Shown in pieces: positions 1-7,936 of a DNA stretch of 9,912 bases; within the stretch, counting starts at the first letter, position 1; each line of letters begins with the position of its first letter. The notes below the pieces were generated by a model. It had not been told where the DNA came from, ran no database searches, and worked only from the letters and a program-made list of their open reading frames with translations. This DNA comes from Acidobacteriota bacterium (GTDB taxonomy: Bacteria; Acidobacteriota; Vicinamibacteria; Vicinamibacterales; 2-12-FULL-66-21), in assembly GCA_013697225.1 (NCBI GenBank), contig JACCXG010000002.1, positions 1 through 9,912 on the forward strand. Reading direction: 5' to 3'. Position numbers and translations under genes: made by a program.

Positions 1-8
1 CGCTGCTG

Positions 9-3000
9 TTACCCATTGGCCGCTCCCACCAGCTCTGCGAACTCCGGCTCGCGATTCTCGGACCGGGCACGCGCCTCGGCCATCAGCACGCGCTTGAAGT
101 CGCGTGGAATCACCTTCACGAACCGGGACCGCTCCTCCTGCCAGTCGGCCAGCAGCCTGACGGCACGCGCGCTGTTGGTGTAGCGCACGTGACGCCGCAG
201 CATCCCCTTCACGAAGTCAACATCCTCCACCTCCTCGAGCGGCTCGAGATCCACCAGCTCGCCGTTGCAGCGCCGGATGAAACCCCCGTCCACGTCGAGC
301 ACGTACGCGGTTCCGCCGCTCATGCCGGCCGCAAAGTTTCTGCCCGTCCTGCCGATGACCACCACGCGCCCGGCAGTCATGTACTCGCAGCCGTGGTCGC
401 CGACCCCTTCCACGACCGCCACCGCGCCGCTGTTCCGCACGGCAAACCGCTCCCCCGCAATCCCGCGGACGTACGCTTCACCGCTCGTTGCGCCGTAGAG
501 GCAGACGTTGCCGACTATCACGTTCTCGTGGGAGGCGAACGTGGACTGGCGCGGGGGATACAGGATCAGCTTGCCGCCCGACAGCCCCTTGCCCCAGAAA
601 TCGTTCGAGTCTCCCTCGAGCGCCAGCGTGATGCCGCGCGGCAGGAATGCCCCGAAGCTCTGGCCCGCCGTGCCGGTGAAGCGCACGCGGATCGTATCGT
701 CGGGCAGCCCCGCACCACCGAACCGCTTGGTCACCTCCGAGCCGAGCATCGTGCCGACAGTCCGGTGTTCGTTCCGGATCGGCAGGCTGATCTCGACCGG
801 CTCCTGCCGCTCGAGCGCCGGCGCCGCCCCGGCGATGAGCGTCACGTCGAGCGCGCGCTCCAGGCCGTGGTCCTGTGAACGGACGGCGCGCCGCGAGGCC
901 TCCGCCGGCACGACCGGCTGATAGAGGATGTTCGACAGATCCACCCCCTGCGCCTTCCAGTGCTCGATTGCCGCACGCATCTCGAGCCTGTCCGCCCGCC
1001 CGATCATCTCGTCCATCGTCCGGAAGCCGAGCTGCGCCATGATCTCGCGGACGTCTTCGACGACGAACCGGAAGTAGTTCTCCACGAACTCCGGCTTCCC
1101 CGTGAACTGCTTCCGCAGCTCCGGATCCTGGGTCGCAATGCCAACCGGGCAGGTGTTCAGGTGGCACACCCGCATCATGATGCAGCCCGACACGACGAGT
1201 GCGGCCGTCGAGAAGCCGAACTCCTCGCCGCCGAGCAGCGCCGCGATGACGACATCGCGCCCGGTCCGCAGCTGGCCGTCCACCTGCACGACGATGCGGT
1301 CGCGCAGCCCATTGAGCATGAGCACCTGCTGCGCCTCGGCCAGCCCGAGCTCCCAGGGAACGCCGCTGTGCTTGATCGACGTCAGCGCCGATGCCCCGGT
1401 CCCGCCGTCGTGCCCGGAGATCAGGACGACGTCGGCGTGCGCCTTGGCGACGCCGGCGGCGACCGTGCCGACGCCGACCTCGGCGACAAGCTTCACGTGG
1501 ATGCGCGCGGCCGGGTTGGCATTCTTCAGGTCGTACACGAGCTGCGCGAGATCCTCGATCGAATAGATGTCGTGGTGCGGCGGCGGGGAGATCAGCGTCA
1601 CACCGGGCGTCGAATGCCGGACCTTCGCAATCCACGGATACACCTTGTGCCCGGGCAGCTGCCCCCCTTCGCCCGGCTTGGCTCCCTGCGCCATCTTGAT
1701 CTGGAGGTCGTCCGCATTCACGAGGTACTCGCTCGTGACGCCAAAGCGCGCCGAGGCCACCTGCTTGATGGCGCTCCGCCGGGAATCGCCGTTCGGGTCC
1801 GGACGGTTCCGCTGCGGATCCTCTCCCCCCTCGCCGGTATTCGACTTGCCGCCAAGCCGGTTCATCGCGATGGCGATCGTCTCGTGCGCCTCCTGGCTGA
1901 TCGACCCGTACGACATGGCCCCGGTCGCGAATCGCTTGAGGATTGCCTCGGCCGGCTCCACCTCCTCCAGCGGAATGGGTGCGTCGGCAGCCTTCAGGCC
2001 GAGCAGCCCCCGCAGCGTCCCCAGGCTGCGGCTCTGATCGTTCACGACAGCGGTGTAGTCCTTGTAGATCGAGTACTGCCCTGTCCGCGTGGCGTGCTGG
2101 AGCTTCTGCACGGTTTCGGGATTGAAGAGGTGCAGTTCGCCGTCACGCCGCCACTTGTACTCGCCGCCTGTCTCGAGCTCCGCGGCCAGAAGGTTGCGCC
2201 GCGGGAAAGCGCGCCGATGGCGCTCGCGTACTTCCCTGGCGATGACGTTGATGTCCGCCCCGCCGATGCGGGAGGCCGTGGAGGTGAAGTAGCGGTCCAC
2301 GAGCGCGGCATCGAGGCCGATGGCTTCGAAGATCTGCGCGCCGCAGTAGCTCTGCAGGGTGGAGATGCCCATCTTCGACATCACCTTCAGAATGCCCTTG
2401 TTGAGCGCCTTGATGTAGTTGATGACCGCGCGCTCGTGCGTGAGCCCCTCGAGCACCCGCTGCTGGATCATGTCGTCCAGCGTCTCGAATGCCAGGTAGG
2501 GGTTCACGGCGCCGGCACCGTAGCCAATCAGCAGCGCCACGTGGTGCACTTCGCGGGCGTCGCCGCTCTCCACCACGAGCGCGCACCGTGTGCGCAGGCC
2601 CTCGCGCACGAGGTGATGGTGCACCCCGGCGGTGGCAAGCAGGCTGGGAATCGGCGCCAGCTTCTCGCTCACGCCTCGATCCGACAGGATGAGCACCGTG
2701 TGCCCGGACTCGACCGCCTCGCGGGCCTGATCCCGCAGGCGATCCATGGCCCGCTCGAGCCCCGGCCCGTTCTCGGCCGAGGCGTACAGCATCGGCAGCG
2801 TGACCGACCGGAAGCCCTCCCTGTCGGTGTGCCGGAGCTTTGCCACCTGCTCGTTGTCGATGATCGGGTACTTCACGACGATCTGCCGGCAGGACTCGGG
2901 CTCCGGCAGCAGGAGGTTGCGCTCGGGGCCGATGGTCGACTCCATGGAGGTGACGAGCGCTTCACGAATCGCGTCGAGCGGCGGGTTCGTCACCTGCGCG

Positions 3001-4613
3001 AACAGCTGCTTGAAGTAGTCGTAGAGCAGACGCGGCCGCTGGGACAGGACCGCCAGCGGCGTATCCGTTCCCATCGATCCGATGGGCTCTTCCCCCTGAC
3101 GCCCCATTGGCGCAAGCAGCAGCTCGACGTCTTCCTGCGTGTAGCCGAACACCTGCTGCCGGCGGAGAACGGTCTCGTGGTCGGGCGGAGGCAGGAAGGG
3201 GGCGGGCTCCAGATCCTCGATCGGAATCAGGTGCTCCTGCAGCCAGGCGGCGTAGGGTCGCTCGCGTGCGAGCTGCCCCTTGAGTTCCTCGTCCGAGATG
3301 ATCCGCCCCTGCGCCGTATCGACCAGGAAGATCCGGCCGGGATGCAGCCGCTCCTTCACCAGCACGTCTTCCGCCGGGATGTCGAGCACCCCGACCTCGG
3401 AGGCCATTACAACGAGGTCGTCTTTCGTGACGTAGTACCGCGAGGGCCGCAGCCCGTTGCGGTCGAGCACCGCGCCGATCACCGTGCCGTCGGTGAACGC
3501 AAGCGACGCCGGGCCATCCCAGGGCTCCATCAGCGACGCGTGGTACTCATAGAACGCCCGCAGCGCGGGATCCATCGTGTGGTTGTTCTGCCACGGTTCC
3601 GGAATCATCATCAGGATGGCGTGCGGCAGCGAACGCCCGGCCATCACGAGCAGCTCGAGGACGTTGTCGAAGGTGGCGCTGTCGCTGCCCCCCTGCCGGA
3701 TGATGGGCACGATCTTCTGAAGATCCTCCCCGAGCACGTCCGACGCGAGGAGCGCCTCCCGGGCTTTCATCCAGTTGATGTTCCCGCGCAGCGTGTTGAT
3801 CTCGCCGTTGTGCGCGATGAACCGGTACGGGTGCGCCAGCGGCCACGAGGGAAACGTGTTGGTGCTGAACCGCTGGTGCACGAGCGCCAGCGCCGACTCG
3901 AGCTCAGGATGGGCCAGGTCGGGAAACATGCCGTCGATCTGATCGGCCGTCAGCATCCCCTTGTAAATCAGCGTGCGGGACGACAGGCTGACGACGTAGA
4001 AGAAGCGGCGATCGTCGAACGACAGCGCATCGACCGCATGCTCGACCCGCTTGCGGATGACGAACAGCTTCCGTTCGAAGGCGGCATCGCCGGCGGCGGA
4101 CGCGCCTGGCGCCTCGAGGGCGGGCCCGCGGCCGATCAGGATCTGGCGGAACACCGGCTCGACGGAACGGGCGCTCGGCCCGACGGCGCTGTTGTCCGTC
4201 GGCACGTCGCGCCAGCCGAGCACATGCTGACCCTCCTCCGCCACGACCGCCTCGAACAGCGCCTCGATCTCCGCCCGGTGCACCGGATCCTTCGGGAGAA
4301 ACACCAGCCCCGCACCATACCCGCCGGCAGGCGGCAGCTCGAGGCCGAGCTTCGCCGCCTCGGCCCGCAGGAAGCGATCCGGCATCTGAACCAGGATGCC
4401 GGCACCGTCCCCGGTGTTCACTTCACACCCACAGGCGCCGCGGTGCTGGAGGTTGATCAGGATCTGGAGCGCCTGCCGCACGATGCCGTGGGAGGGCCGC
4501 CCCTTGATGTGCGCGACGAAGCCGACGCCGCACGCATCATGTTCGTTCGAGGGGTCGTAGAGACCCTGGGCTGGGGGCTGTGGTGTGAGGTGCACCCCAC
4601 ATTTATGGCCCAC
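9..4613 (-). CDS. gltB: Glutamate synthase (GOGAT) large/alpha subunit
   Basis: GltB converts glutamine plus 2-oxoglutarate to two glutamates in the cytoplasm. The 1534-residue product matches the usual length of about 1480-1540. The N-terminal class II glutaminase domain has its nucleophile at Cys28 (EHDACGVGF), so residues 1-27 should be a cleaved propeptide; RFSTN near 248 and HNGEINT near 270 are further glutaminase signatures. The FMN/2-oxoglutarate synthase domain is seen in GAMSYGSIS and SNTGEGGED (about 895-930) and HDGGTGAS near 1070. Cys1144, Cys1150 and Cys1155 form the C-X5-C-X4-C motif that binds the [3Fe-4S] cluster. The C-terminal beta-helix GXGXG domain covers roughly 1290-1490. 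The start is a GTG with no clear Shine-Dalgarno; a second in-frame GTG at 4593-4595 is possible, and no ATG precedes Cys28. Stop is TAA. NADPH-type enzymes pair with GltD, expected past the left edge but not visible. Confidence 0.97.
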   Translation of the reverse strand: MGHKCGVHLTPQPPAQGLYDPSNEHDACGVGFVAHIKGRPSHGIVRQALQILINLQHRGACGCEVNTGDGAGILVQMPDRFLRAEAAKLGLELPPAGGYGAGLVFLPKDPVHRAEIEALFEAVVAEEGQHVLGWRDVPTDNSAVGPSARSVEPVFRQILIGRGPALEAPGASAAGDAAFERKLFVIRKRVEHAVDALSFDDRRFFYVVSLSSRTLIYKGMLTADQIDGMFPDLAHPELESALALVHQRFSTNTFPSWPLAHPYRFIAHNGEINTLRGNINWMKAREALLASDVLGEDLQKIVPIIRQGGSDSATFDNVLELLVMAGRSLPHAILMMIPEPWQNNHTMDPALRAFYEYHASLMEPWDGPASLAFTDGTVIGAVLDRNGLRPSRYYVTKDDLVVMASEVGVLDIPAEDVLVKERLHPGRIFLVDTAQGRIISDEELKGQLARERPYAAWLQEHLIPIEDLEPAPFLPPPDHETVLRRQQVFGYTQEDVELLLAPMGRQGEEPIGSMGTDTPLAVLSQRPRLLYDYFKQLFAQVTNPPLDAIREALVTSMESTIGPERNLLLPEPESCRQIVVKYPIIDNEQVAKLRHTDREGFRSVTLPMLYASAENGPGLERAMDRLRDQAREAVESGHTVLILSDRGVSEKLAPIPSLLATAGVHHHLVREGLRTRCALVVESGDAREVHHVALLIGYGAGAVNPYLAFETLDDMIQQRVLEGLTHERAVINYIKALNKGILKVMSKMGISTLQSYCGAQIFEAIGLDAALVDRYFTSTASRIGGADINVIAREVRERHRRAFPRRNLLAAELETGGEYKWRRDGELHLFNPETVQKLQHATRTGQYSIYKDYTAVVNDQSRSLGTLRGLLGLKAADAPIPLEEVEPAEAILKRFATGAMSYGSISQEAHETIAIAMNRLGGKSNTGEGGEDPQRNRPDPNGDSRRSAIKQVASARFGVTSEYLVNADDLQIKMAQGAKPGEGGQLPGHKVYPWIAKVRHSTPGVTLISPPPHHDIYSIEDLAQLVYDLKNANPAARIHVKLVAEVGVGTVAAGVAKAHADVVLISGHDGGTGASALTSIKHSGVPWELGLAEAQQVLMLNGLRDRIVVQVDGQLRTGRDVVIAALLGGEEFGFSTAALVVSGCIMMRVCHLNTCPVGIATQDPELRKQFTGKPEFVENYFRFVVEDVREIMAQLGFRTMDEMIGRADRLEMRAAIEHWKAQGVDLSNILYQPVVPAEASRRAVRSQDHGLERALDVTLIAGAAPALERQEPVEISLPIRNEHRTVGTMLGSEVTKRFGGAGLPDDTIRVRFTGTAGQSFGAFLPRGITLALEGDSNDFWGKGLSGGKLILYPPRQSTFASHENVIVGNVCLYGATSGEAYVRGIAGERFAVRNSGAVAVVEGVGDHGCEYMTAGRVVVIGRTGRNFAAGMSGGTAYVLDVDGGFIRRCNGELVDLEPLEEVEDVDFVKGMLRRHVRYTNSARAVRLLADWQEERSRFVKVIPRDFKRVLMAEARARSENREPEFAELVGAANG

Positions 4614-4643
4614 CCGCAGCTATGCGCAAAACGGGATTAAATC
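4614..4643 (-). promoter_or_regulatory. Candidate gltB promoter (-10 like TTTAAT)
   Basis: On the minus strand TTTAAT (4641-4636) matches five of six bases of the sigma-70 -10 box. It would place the transcription start near 4629, about 16 nt before the GTG start of gltB. No good -35 box is visible at a 16-18 nt spacing, so the promoter may need an activator or may be a false match. One copy of a 16-bp direct repeat lies immediately downstream of the box. Confidence 0.35.
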
Positions 4644-4687
4644 ATCGGATGCATGCGTTCAGCTTCTGGACCAGCTATGCGGAAAAC
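4617..4687. repeat. Pair of 16-bp direct repeats upstream of gltB
   Basis: The plus-strand sequence cagctatgcgcaaaac at 4617-4632 recurs as cagctatgcggaaaac at 4672-4687, differing at one base and offset by exactly 55 bp. The flanks do not match, so this is not simply a larger tandem duplication. The copies sit either side of the candidate gltB -10 box: one over the predicted start site and one around -43 to -58. They look like paired protein-binding sites, but the protein is unknown. Confidence 0.6.
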
Positions 4688-4707
4688 TGATGGGGGCCAT
4701 GCTCGCG

Positions 4708-4733
4708 CTGGCCAGGGGCATCCCCCCGGCCAG
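4708..4733 (-). terminator. Strong hairpin after the DUF2277 gene
   Basis: The arms are ctggcc (4708-4713) and ggccag (4728-4733). Inside them gggg (4715-4718) pairs with cccc (4723-4726) around a four-base loop. On the minus-strand transcript the one remaining inner position becomes a G-U pair, giving a continuous 11-bp stem, whereas on the plus strand it is an A-C mismatch. It begins 16 nt after the TGA of the DUF2277 gene and precedes gltB. No U-run follows directly (the first TTTT is about 18 nt on), so it may be a weak terminator, a Rho-linked end or an mRNA-stabilising hairpin. Confidence 0.5.
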
Positions 4734-4749
4734 CCTTGTGGACCTCGTG

Positions 4750-5028
4750 TCAGGACCGCCCGCCCACCGGTCCCGCAGCCGCCCGGGCGCGCATTCTAGC
4801 CGCAAATTCCTCACGATCGCGGGCTGGTGCGTCGGTGACGAGCGAATCCATGAGGCGCCGGGCCACCTCGGATACCTCATCGACAGCCCGGCCGAACGCC
4901 GCCGCATTGGCCCGTGACGGCCGCGTGAACCCGCTCAGCTTCCTGACAAACTGCAGGGAGGCCTCACGGATCTCCTCGTCCGTGGCGGGAGGCTCGAAAT
5001 TGAACAGGGTCCGGATGTTGCGGCACAT
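4750..5028 (-). CDS. DUF2277 domain-containing protein
   Basis: This is a 92-residue soluble protein. The N-terminus MCRNIRTLFNFEPPA, followed by DEEIREASLQFVRKLSGF, PSRAN and AVDEV, is the hallmark of the DUF2277 family, which covers the whole protein. The family's function is not known to me, and I assign none. The invariant MCRN start fixes the ATG at 5026-5028; GGAG lies 12 nt upstream, a slightly long but usable ribosome-binding spacing. It follows cysA by 76 nt on the same strand, so it may be read through from the sulfate transport operon, and a strong hairpin follows its TGA stop. The conserved Cys2 and Arg3 near the start could bind a metal or cofactor, but that is speculation. No signal peptide or membrane segment is visible. 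Confidence 0.9.
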   Translation of the reverse strand: MCRNIRTLFNFEPPATDEEIREASLQFVRKLSGFTRPSRANAAAFGRAVDEVSEVARRLMDSLVTDAPARDREEFAARMRARAAAGPVGGRS

Positions 5029-5047
5029 GACCCAACGATACTCCGGG

Positions 5048-5094
5048 CCGTGATGTCCTCGATGACGTCGTCCAGGGAGTTCGACTCCTCACGG
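5048..5094 (-). repeat. Nested inverted repeats between cysA and the DUF2277 gene
   Basis: A small perfect hairpin, ggagt (5076-5080) with actcc (5084-5088) and a three-base loop, lies in the 76-nt gap. An outer pair ccgtga (5048-5053) and tcacgg (5089-5094) encloses it. The outer arm at 5048-5053 lies just upstream of the GGAG at about 5041-5044. The structure could modulate read-through or translation of the DUF2277 gene. There is no U-run, so it is not a standard terminator. Confidence 0.3.
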
Positions 5095-5104
5095 ACCGCT
5101 CCAG

Positions 5105-6169
5105 CTAACCTCCGGGCTCCTGCATGAAAACCCGGACGCGCCGCGGCTTCACATACACGCTCTCGCCTATGATTGCGCGGATTTGCGCGTACTGCTCGCG
5201 CCCGAGTTCCACCTGTATCGGGCTGCGCTGATCGTCCAGCAACTCGAACTTCACGACGGCGCCCGCCATGCGGACATCACTTACTGTCCCCCACAGTCCG
5301 CCTCCGTCATCCGATCGACTGATGTCGAGCTCGTGCGGTCGTGAGTATCCGGCAGCGGTCCGCGCCTCGGTGTGCGGATGCTCGGGGTACTCGAGGGCGA
5401 GCGGGCCGAGCCAGGCCGTCCCGTCCTGCACCCGCCCGTGGAAGATGTTCACCTGCCCCAGGAAGTTGAGGACGAAAGGAGTGGCCGGGTGCTCCACCAC
5501 GTCGTCCGGGGTCCCGTCCTGCTCGATTCTGCCTTCGTTCATCACGACCACCCGGTTCGCGAGCTCGAGGGCTTCCTCCTGATCGTGGGTCACGAAGACG
5601 CTCGTCAGGTGAATCTCGGCGTGCAGGCGCCGAAGCCATCGGCGCAGCTCCTGCCGGACCCTCGCGTCCAGGGCGCCGAAGGGCTCGTCCAGGAGGAGCA
5701 CCTTCGGTTCGACCGCCAGCGCACGCGCGAGGGCGACGCGCTGGCGCTGGCCGCCGGAGAGCTGCGAAGGGTAGCGCGACCCAAGATAGTCGAGCTGTAC
5801 CAGACCAAGCAGCTCGTTCACCTTCCGCCGGATCTCGCTCTCGACGGGGCGCTCCGCGCGGGGACGCACGCGGAGGCCGAACGCCACGTTCTCGAACACG
5901 GTCATGTGACGGAAGAGGGCGTAGTGCTGAAAGACGAAGCCGACGCCGCGCTCCCGCGGGTGGCGGGCCGCGGCATCATGCCCGTCGAACAGCACCGTTC
6001 CAGCGTCGGCGTGCTCGAGCCCTGCAATGATCCGCAGAAGGGTCGTCTTGCCGGAGCCGGATGGCCCCAGGAGCGCGAGCAGTTCCCCCTGCCCCACGCT
6101 GAAGCTGACGTCGTCGAGCGCCTGGAACCCCCCGAAGCGCTTCCTCAGGCCTTTGACTTCGATGCTCAT
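5105..6169 (-). CDS. cysA: Sulfate/thiosulfate ABC transporter ATP-binding protein CysA
   Basis: CysA is the cytoplasmic ATPase that powers sulfate/thiosulfate import through CysT and CysW. The 354-residue protein has Walker A GPSGSGKT (35-42), Q-loop Gln81, signature LSGGQ (137-141), Walker B VLLLDEP (157-163) with catalytic Glu162, D-loop ALD (166-168) and switch His195 in VTHD. Residues from about 240 to the end form the TOBE-like regulatory domain typical of CysA. The reading frame stays open far upstream, but homology begins at MSIEVKGLRKRFGGF. That ATG overlaps the cysW stop as ATGA and has GGGA upstream, so this start is firm and the upstream extension is a shadow of cysW. Substrate type rests on sequence resemblance and on the sbp-cysT-cysW context. 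Molybdate or iron importers have similar ATPases but would not sit with an Sbp protein. Confidence 0.95.
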   Translation of the reverse strand: MSIEVKGLRKRFGGFQALDDVSFSVGQGELLALLGPSGSGKTTLLRIIAGLEHADAGTVLFDGHDAAARHPRERGVGFVFQHYALFRHMTVFENVAFGLRVRPRAERPVESEIRRKVNELLGLVQLDYLGSRYPSQLSGGQRQRVALARALAVEPKVLLLDEPFGALDARVRQELRRWLRRLHAEIHLTSVFVTHDQEEALELANRVVVMNEGRIEQDGTPDDVVEHPATPFVLNFLGQVNIFHGRVQDGTAWLGPLALEYPEHPHTEARTAAGYSRPHELDISRSDDGGGLWGTVSDVRMAGAVVKFELLDDQRSPIQVELGREQYAQIRAIIGESVYVKPRRVRVFMQEPGG

Positions 6170-7062
6170 CCTGTTCCCGCCACAGCCGCCTCCGGGCGTG
6201 TCTCTTCCGACGCCACTCCCAGCCGGCGTTCGACCACGGTCTTGACGACGAGCGTCACGAGAGCGAGGAATGTCAGCAGGGAAGCGACCGCGAACGCTGC
6301 CTGGAAGGCGTACTCGTTGTAGAGGATCTCGACGTGGAGCGGGAGCGTGTTCGTCAGCCCGCGTATCTTTCCGGACACGACCGACACGGCGCCGAACTCC
6401 CCCATCGCACGCGCGTTGGACAGGATCCCGCCGTACAGGAGCCCCCACTTGATGTTGGGCAGCGTGACCCTGAAGAACGTCTGAAAGCCTCCTGCCCCGA
6501 GCACGCGCGCCGCCTCTTCTTCCTGCGTGCCGGCGGCCTCCATCACCGGGATGATCTCGCGCGCGACGAAGGGAAACGACACGAAGATTGTCGCGAGCAC
6601 GATCCCCGGAACAGCAAAGACAATCCTCACCCCGTGCTCGGCAGCCCAGGGACCCAGGAAGCCCTGGCGCCCGAAAAGCAGTACGAAGACCATGCCGGCA
6701 ATTACGGGGGAGACCGCGAACGGCAGATCGATCAGCGTCGTCAGAACGTTCCTGCCCGGGAACTCGAACTTGGTGATCGCCCACCCCGCACACACGCCAA
6801 ACACGAGATTGGCCGGGACGGCGATCGCCGCCGCGAGGAGGGTCAGACGAAGGGCGGCGAGCGCCTCCGGTTCAGCGACCGCCGCAAGATACGCCCGGAC
6901 GCCGTGGCCGAATGCCTCGAGGAAGACAGTGACCAGGGGCAGGAGGAGGAAGAGGGCGAGGAACGCCAGGGCCACGGCAGTGAGCCCCCAGCGGACGACA
7001 GGCGGCTCGCTCAGATGCCGCACCGGCTGCGACGGCCGGCGATCGGTGCTGTGTACGGACAT
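6166..7062 (-). CDS. cysW: Sulfate ABC transporter permease CysW
   Basis: CysW is one of the two inner-membrane permeases of the sulfate importer. Counting from the ATG at 7060-7062 it has 298 residues. Hydrophobic segments lie near 25-48, 70-95, 108-130, 146-167 and 255-275, with a weaker one around 205-225. The EAA loop that docks onto CysA is EEEAARVLGAGG...LP (181-202). AITKFEFPGRNVLTTLIDLP (95-114) and the RAMGEFGAVSVVSG stretch (218-231) are typical of CysW. A GTG at 7078-7080, directly abutting the cysT stop, would add six residues. I prefer the ATG because GAGA lies a few bases upstream of it and the GTG has no ribosome-binding site. The gap to cysT is then 18 nt. The 3' end overlaps cysA by four bases (ATGA), which implies coupled translation. 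The C-terminal 20 residues are polar and probably cytoplasmic. Confidence 0.94.
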   Translation of the reverse strand: MSVHSTDRRPSQPVRHLSEPPVVRWGLTAVALAFLALFLLLPLVTVFLEAFGHGVRAYLAAVAEPEALAALRLTLLAAAIAVPANLVFGVCAGWAITKFEFPGRNVLTTLIDLPFAVSPVIAGMVFVLLFGRQGFLGPWAAEHGVRIVFAVPGIVLATIFVSFPFVAREIIPVMEAAGTQEEEAARVLGAGGFQTFFRVTLPNIKWGLLYGGILSNARAMGEFGAVSVVSGKIRGLTNTLPLHVEILYNEYAFQAAFAVASLLTFLALVTLVVKTVVERRLGVASEETRPEAAVAGTG

Positions 7063-7080
7063 GGCTTTTCTCGACCGCAC

Positions 7081-7923
7081 TCAGTTGGCGAGACGACGGG
7101 TCGTCCATCCCTGCAGCACGTTGATCGCGAGCAGGAGGAAAAACGACATGAGCAGCATCACCAGAGCGATAGCGGTGGCTCCCGCATAGTCGAACTGCTC
7201 GAGCTTGGTGATGATCAGCAGCGGGGTGATCTCGGTGCGCATCGGCATGTTGCCCGCGATGAAGACGACCGAGCCGTACTCCCCGATGGCCCGGGCGAAC
7301 GCCAGCGCGAACCCGGTGAGCCAGGCGGGATAGAGGTACGGGAGGATCACCTTCGTGAGCACGCCGAAGCGCGTGGCCCCGAGGCTGGTCGCCGCCTCCT
7401 CCACCTCGACGTCCAGATCTTCGATGACGGGCTGCAACGTCCGCACGACGAACGGCAGGCCGATGAAAATGAGCGCGAGCGTAATGCCGACGCGCGTGAA
7501 CGCTACCTGAATGCCGTAAGGCTCGAGGAACCTGCCGATCCATCCGTTGGGCGCGTAGATGGCGGTGAGCGTGATGCCGGCCACGGCTGTCGGAAGAGCG
7601 AACGGCAGATCCACGAGCGAATCAACAAGGCGACGGCCTGGAAACGAGTAGCGCACGAGCACCCATGCTGCAATCAGCCCGAACACGGCGTTCACACTCG
7701 CGGCAACAAGGGAGGCGCCAATCGTCAGGCGGTAGGAAGCGACAACGCGCGGATCGCTGACCGTCCCCCATAACGCCTCCCACGTCATTGTGGCGCTGCG
7801 CACCGGGAGGGTCATCAAGGGGATGATGACGATCAGACACAGGTAGAGGAGCGTGAATCCCATTGTCAGGCGGAAGCCCGGGAGCAGACTGCGGCGGGAG
7901 GGGGATGCGGCGGCGGTGGACAT
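7081..7923 (-). CDS. cysT: Sulfate ABC transporter permease CysT (CysU)
   Basis: CysT is the first of the two permeases forming the sulfate channel, a 280-residue inner-membrane protein close to the family length of about 277. Hydrophobic segments lie near 20-40, 66-90, 104-123, 145-162, 200-222 and 248-270. The EAA motif EEAATSLGATRF...LP (175-195) contacts CysA. LPGFRLTMGFTLLYL at the N-terminus and FARAIGEYGSVVFIAGNMP (209-227) are characteristic of CysT. The frame remains open 49 codons upstream, but that stretch is the sbp 3' end in another frame. The conserved start is MSTAAASPSRRSLL, with a G-rich stretch (GCGGGGGCGG) 5-14 nt before the ATG. It lies 13 nt after the sbp stop and 18 nt before cysW, in line with one transcript. 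Confidence 0.95.
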   Translation of the reverse strand: MSTAAASPSRRSLLPGFRLTMGFTLLYLCLIVIIPLMTLPVRSATMTWEALWGTVSDPRVVASYRLTIGASLVAASVNAVFGLIAAWVLVRYSFPGRRLVDSLVDLPFALPTAVAGITLTAIYAPNGWIGRFLEPYGIQVAFTRVGITLALIFIGLPFVVRTLQPVIEDLDVEVEEAATSLGATRFGVLTKVILPYLYPAWLTGFALAFARAIGEYGSVVFIAGNMPMRTEITPLLIITKLEQFDYAGATAIALVMLLMSFFLLLAINVLQGWTTRRLAN

Positions 7924-7936
7924 CGGACCGCCCCCG

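Noticed and set aside
478..1635. A 385-codon minus-strand frame inside gltB
   Set aside because: The translation is Arg/Ala/Gly-rich low complexity, and it overlaps the conserved FMN and cluster-binding part of gltB in another frame.
960..4640. A 1226-codon plus-strand open frame opposite gltB
   Set aside because: It is aligned codon-to-codon with gltB on the other strand, so it would be interrupted only where gltB uses TTA, CTA or TCA. GC-rich codon choice avoids these. The product has no recognisable domain, while gltB is fully conserved.
4585..5053. Overlapping small open frames (4585-4917 and 4736-5053 plus, 4659-4907 minus) around the DUF2277 gene
   Set aside because: They overlap the clear DUF2277 gene or the hairpin region and show no family motifs or ribosome-binding sites.
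5029..5105. A protein-like reading (REESNSLDDVIEDITARS) between cysA and the DUF2277 gene
   Set aside because: This minus-strand frame has no ATG or other plausible start upstream and runs out of frame into both neighbours. The MCRN start of DUF2277 is canonical.
6170..6793. N-terminal extension of cysA (a 562-codon open frame)
   Set aside because: The extra 208 codons overlap cysW in another frame and read as Arg-rich nonsense. CysA homology starts at MSIEVKGL, with an ATGA overlap and a ribosome-binding site.
5372..7773. Long plus-strand open frames (5372-6322 and 6334-7773) opposite cysA, cysW and cysT
   Set aside because: They are in the same codon-aligned antisense register as the transporter genes and give low-complexity charged translations. 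They are shadows of codon bias.
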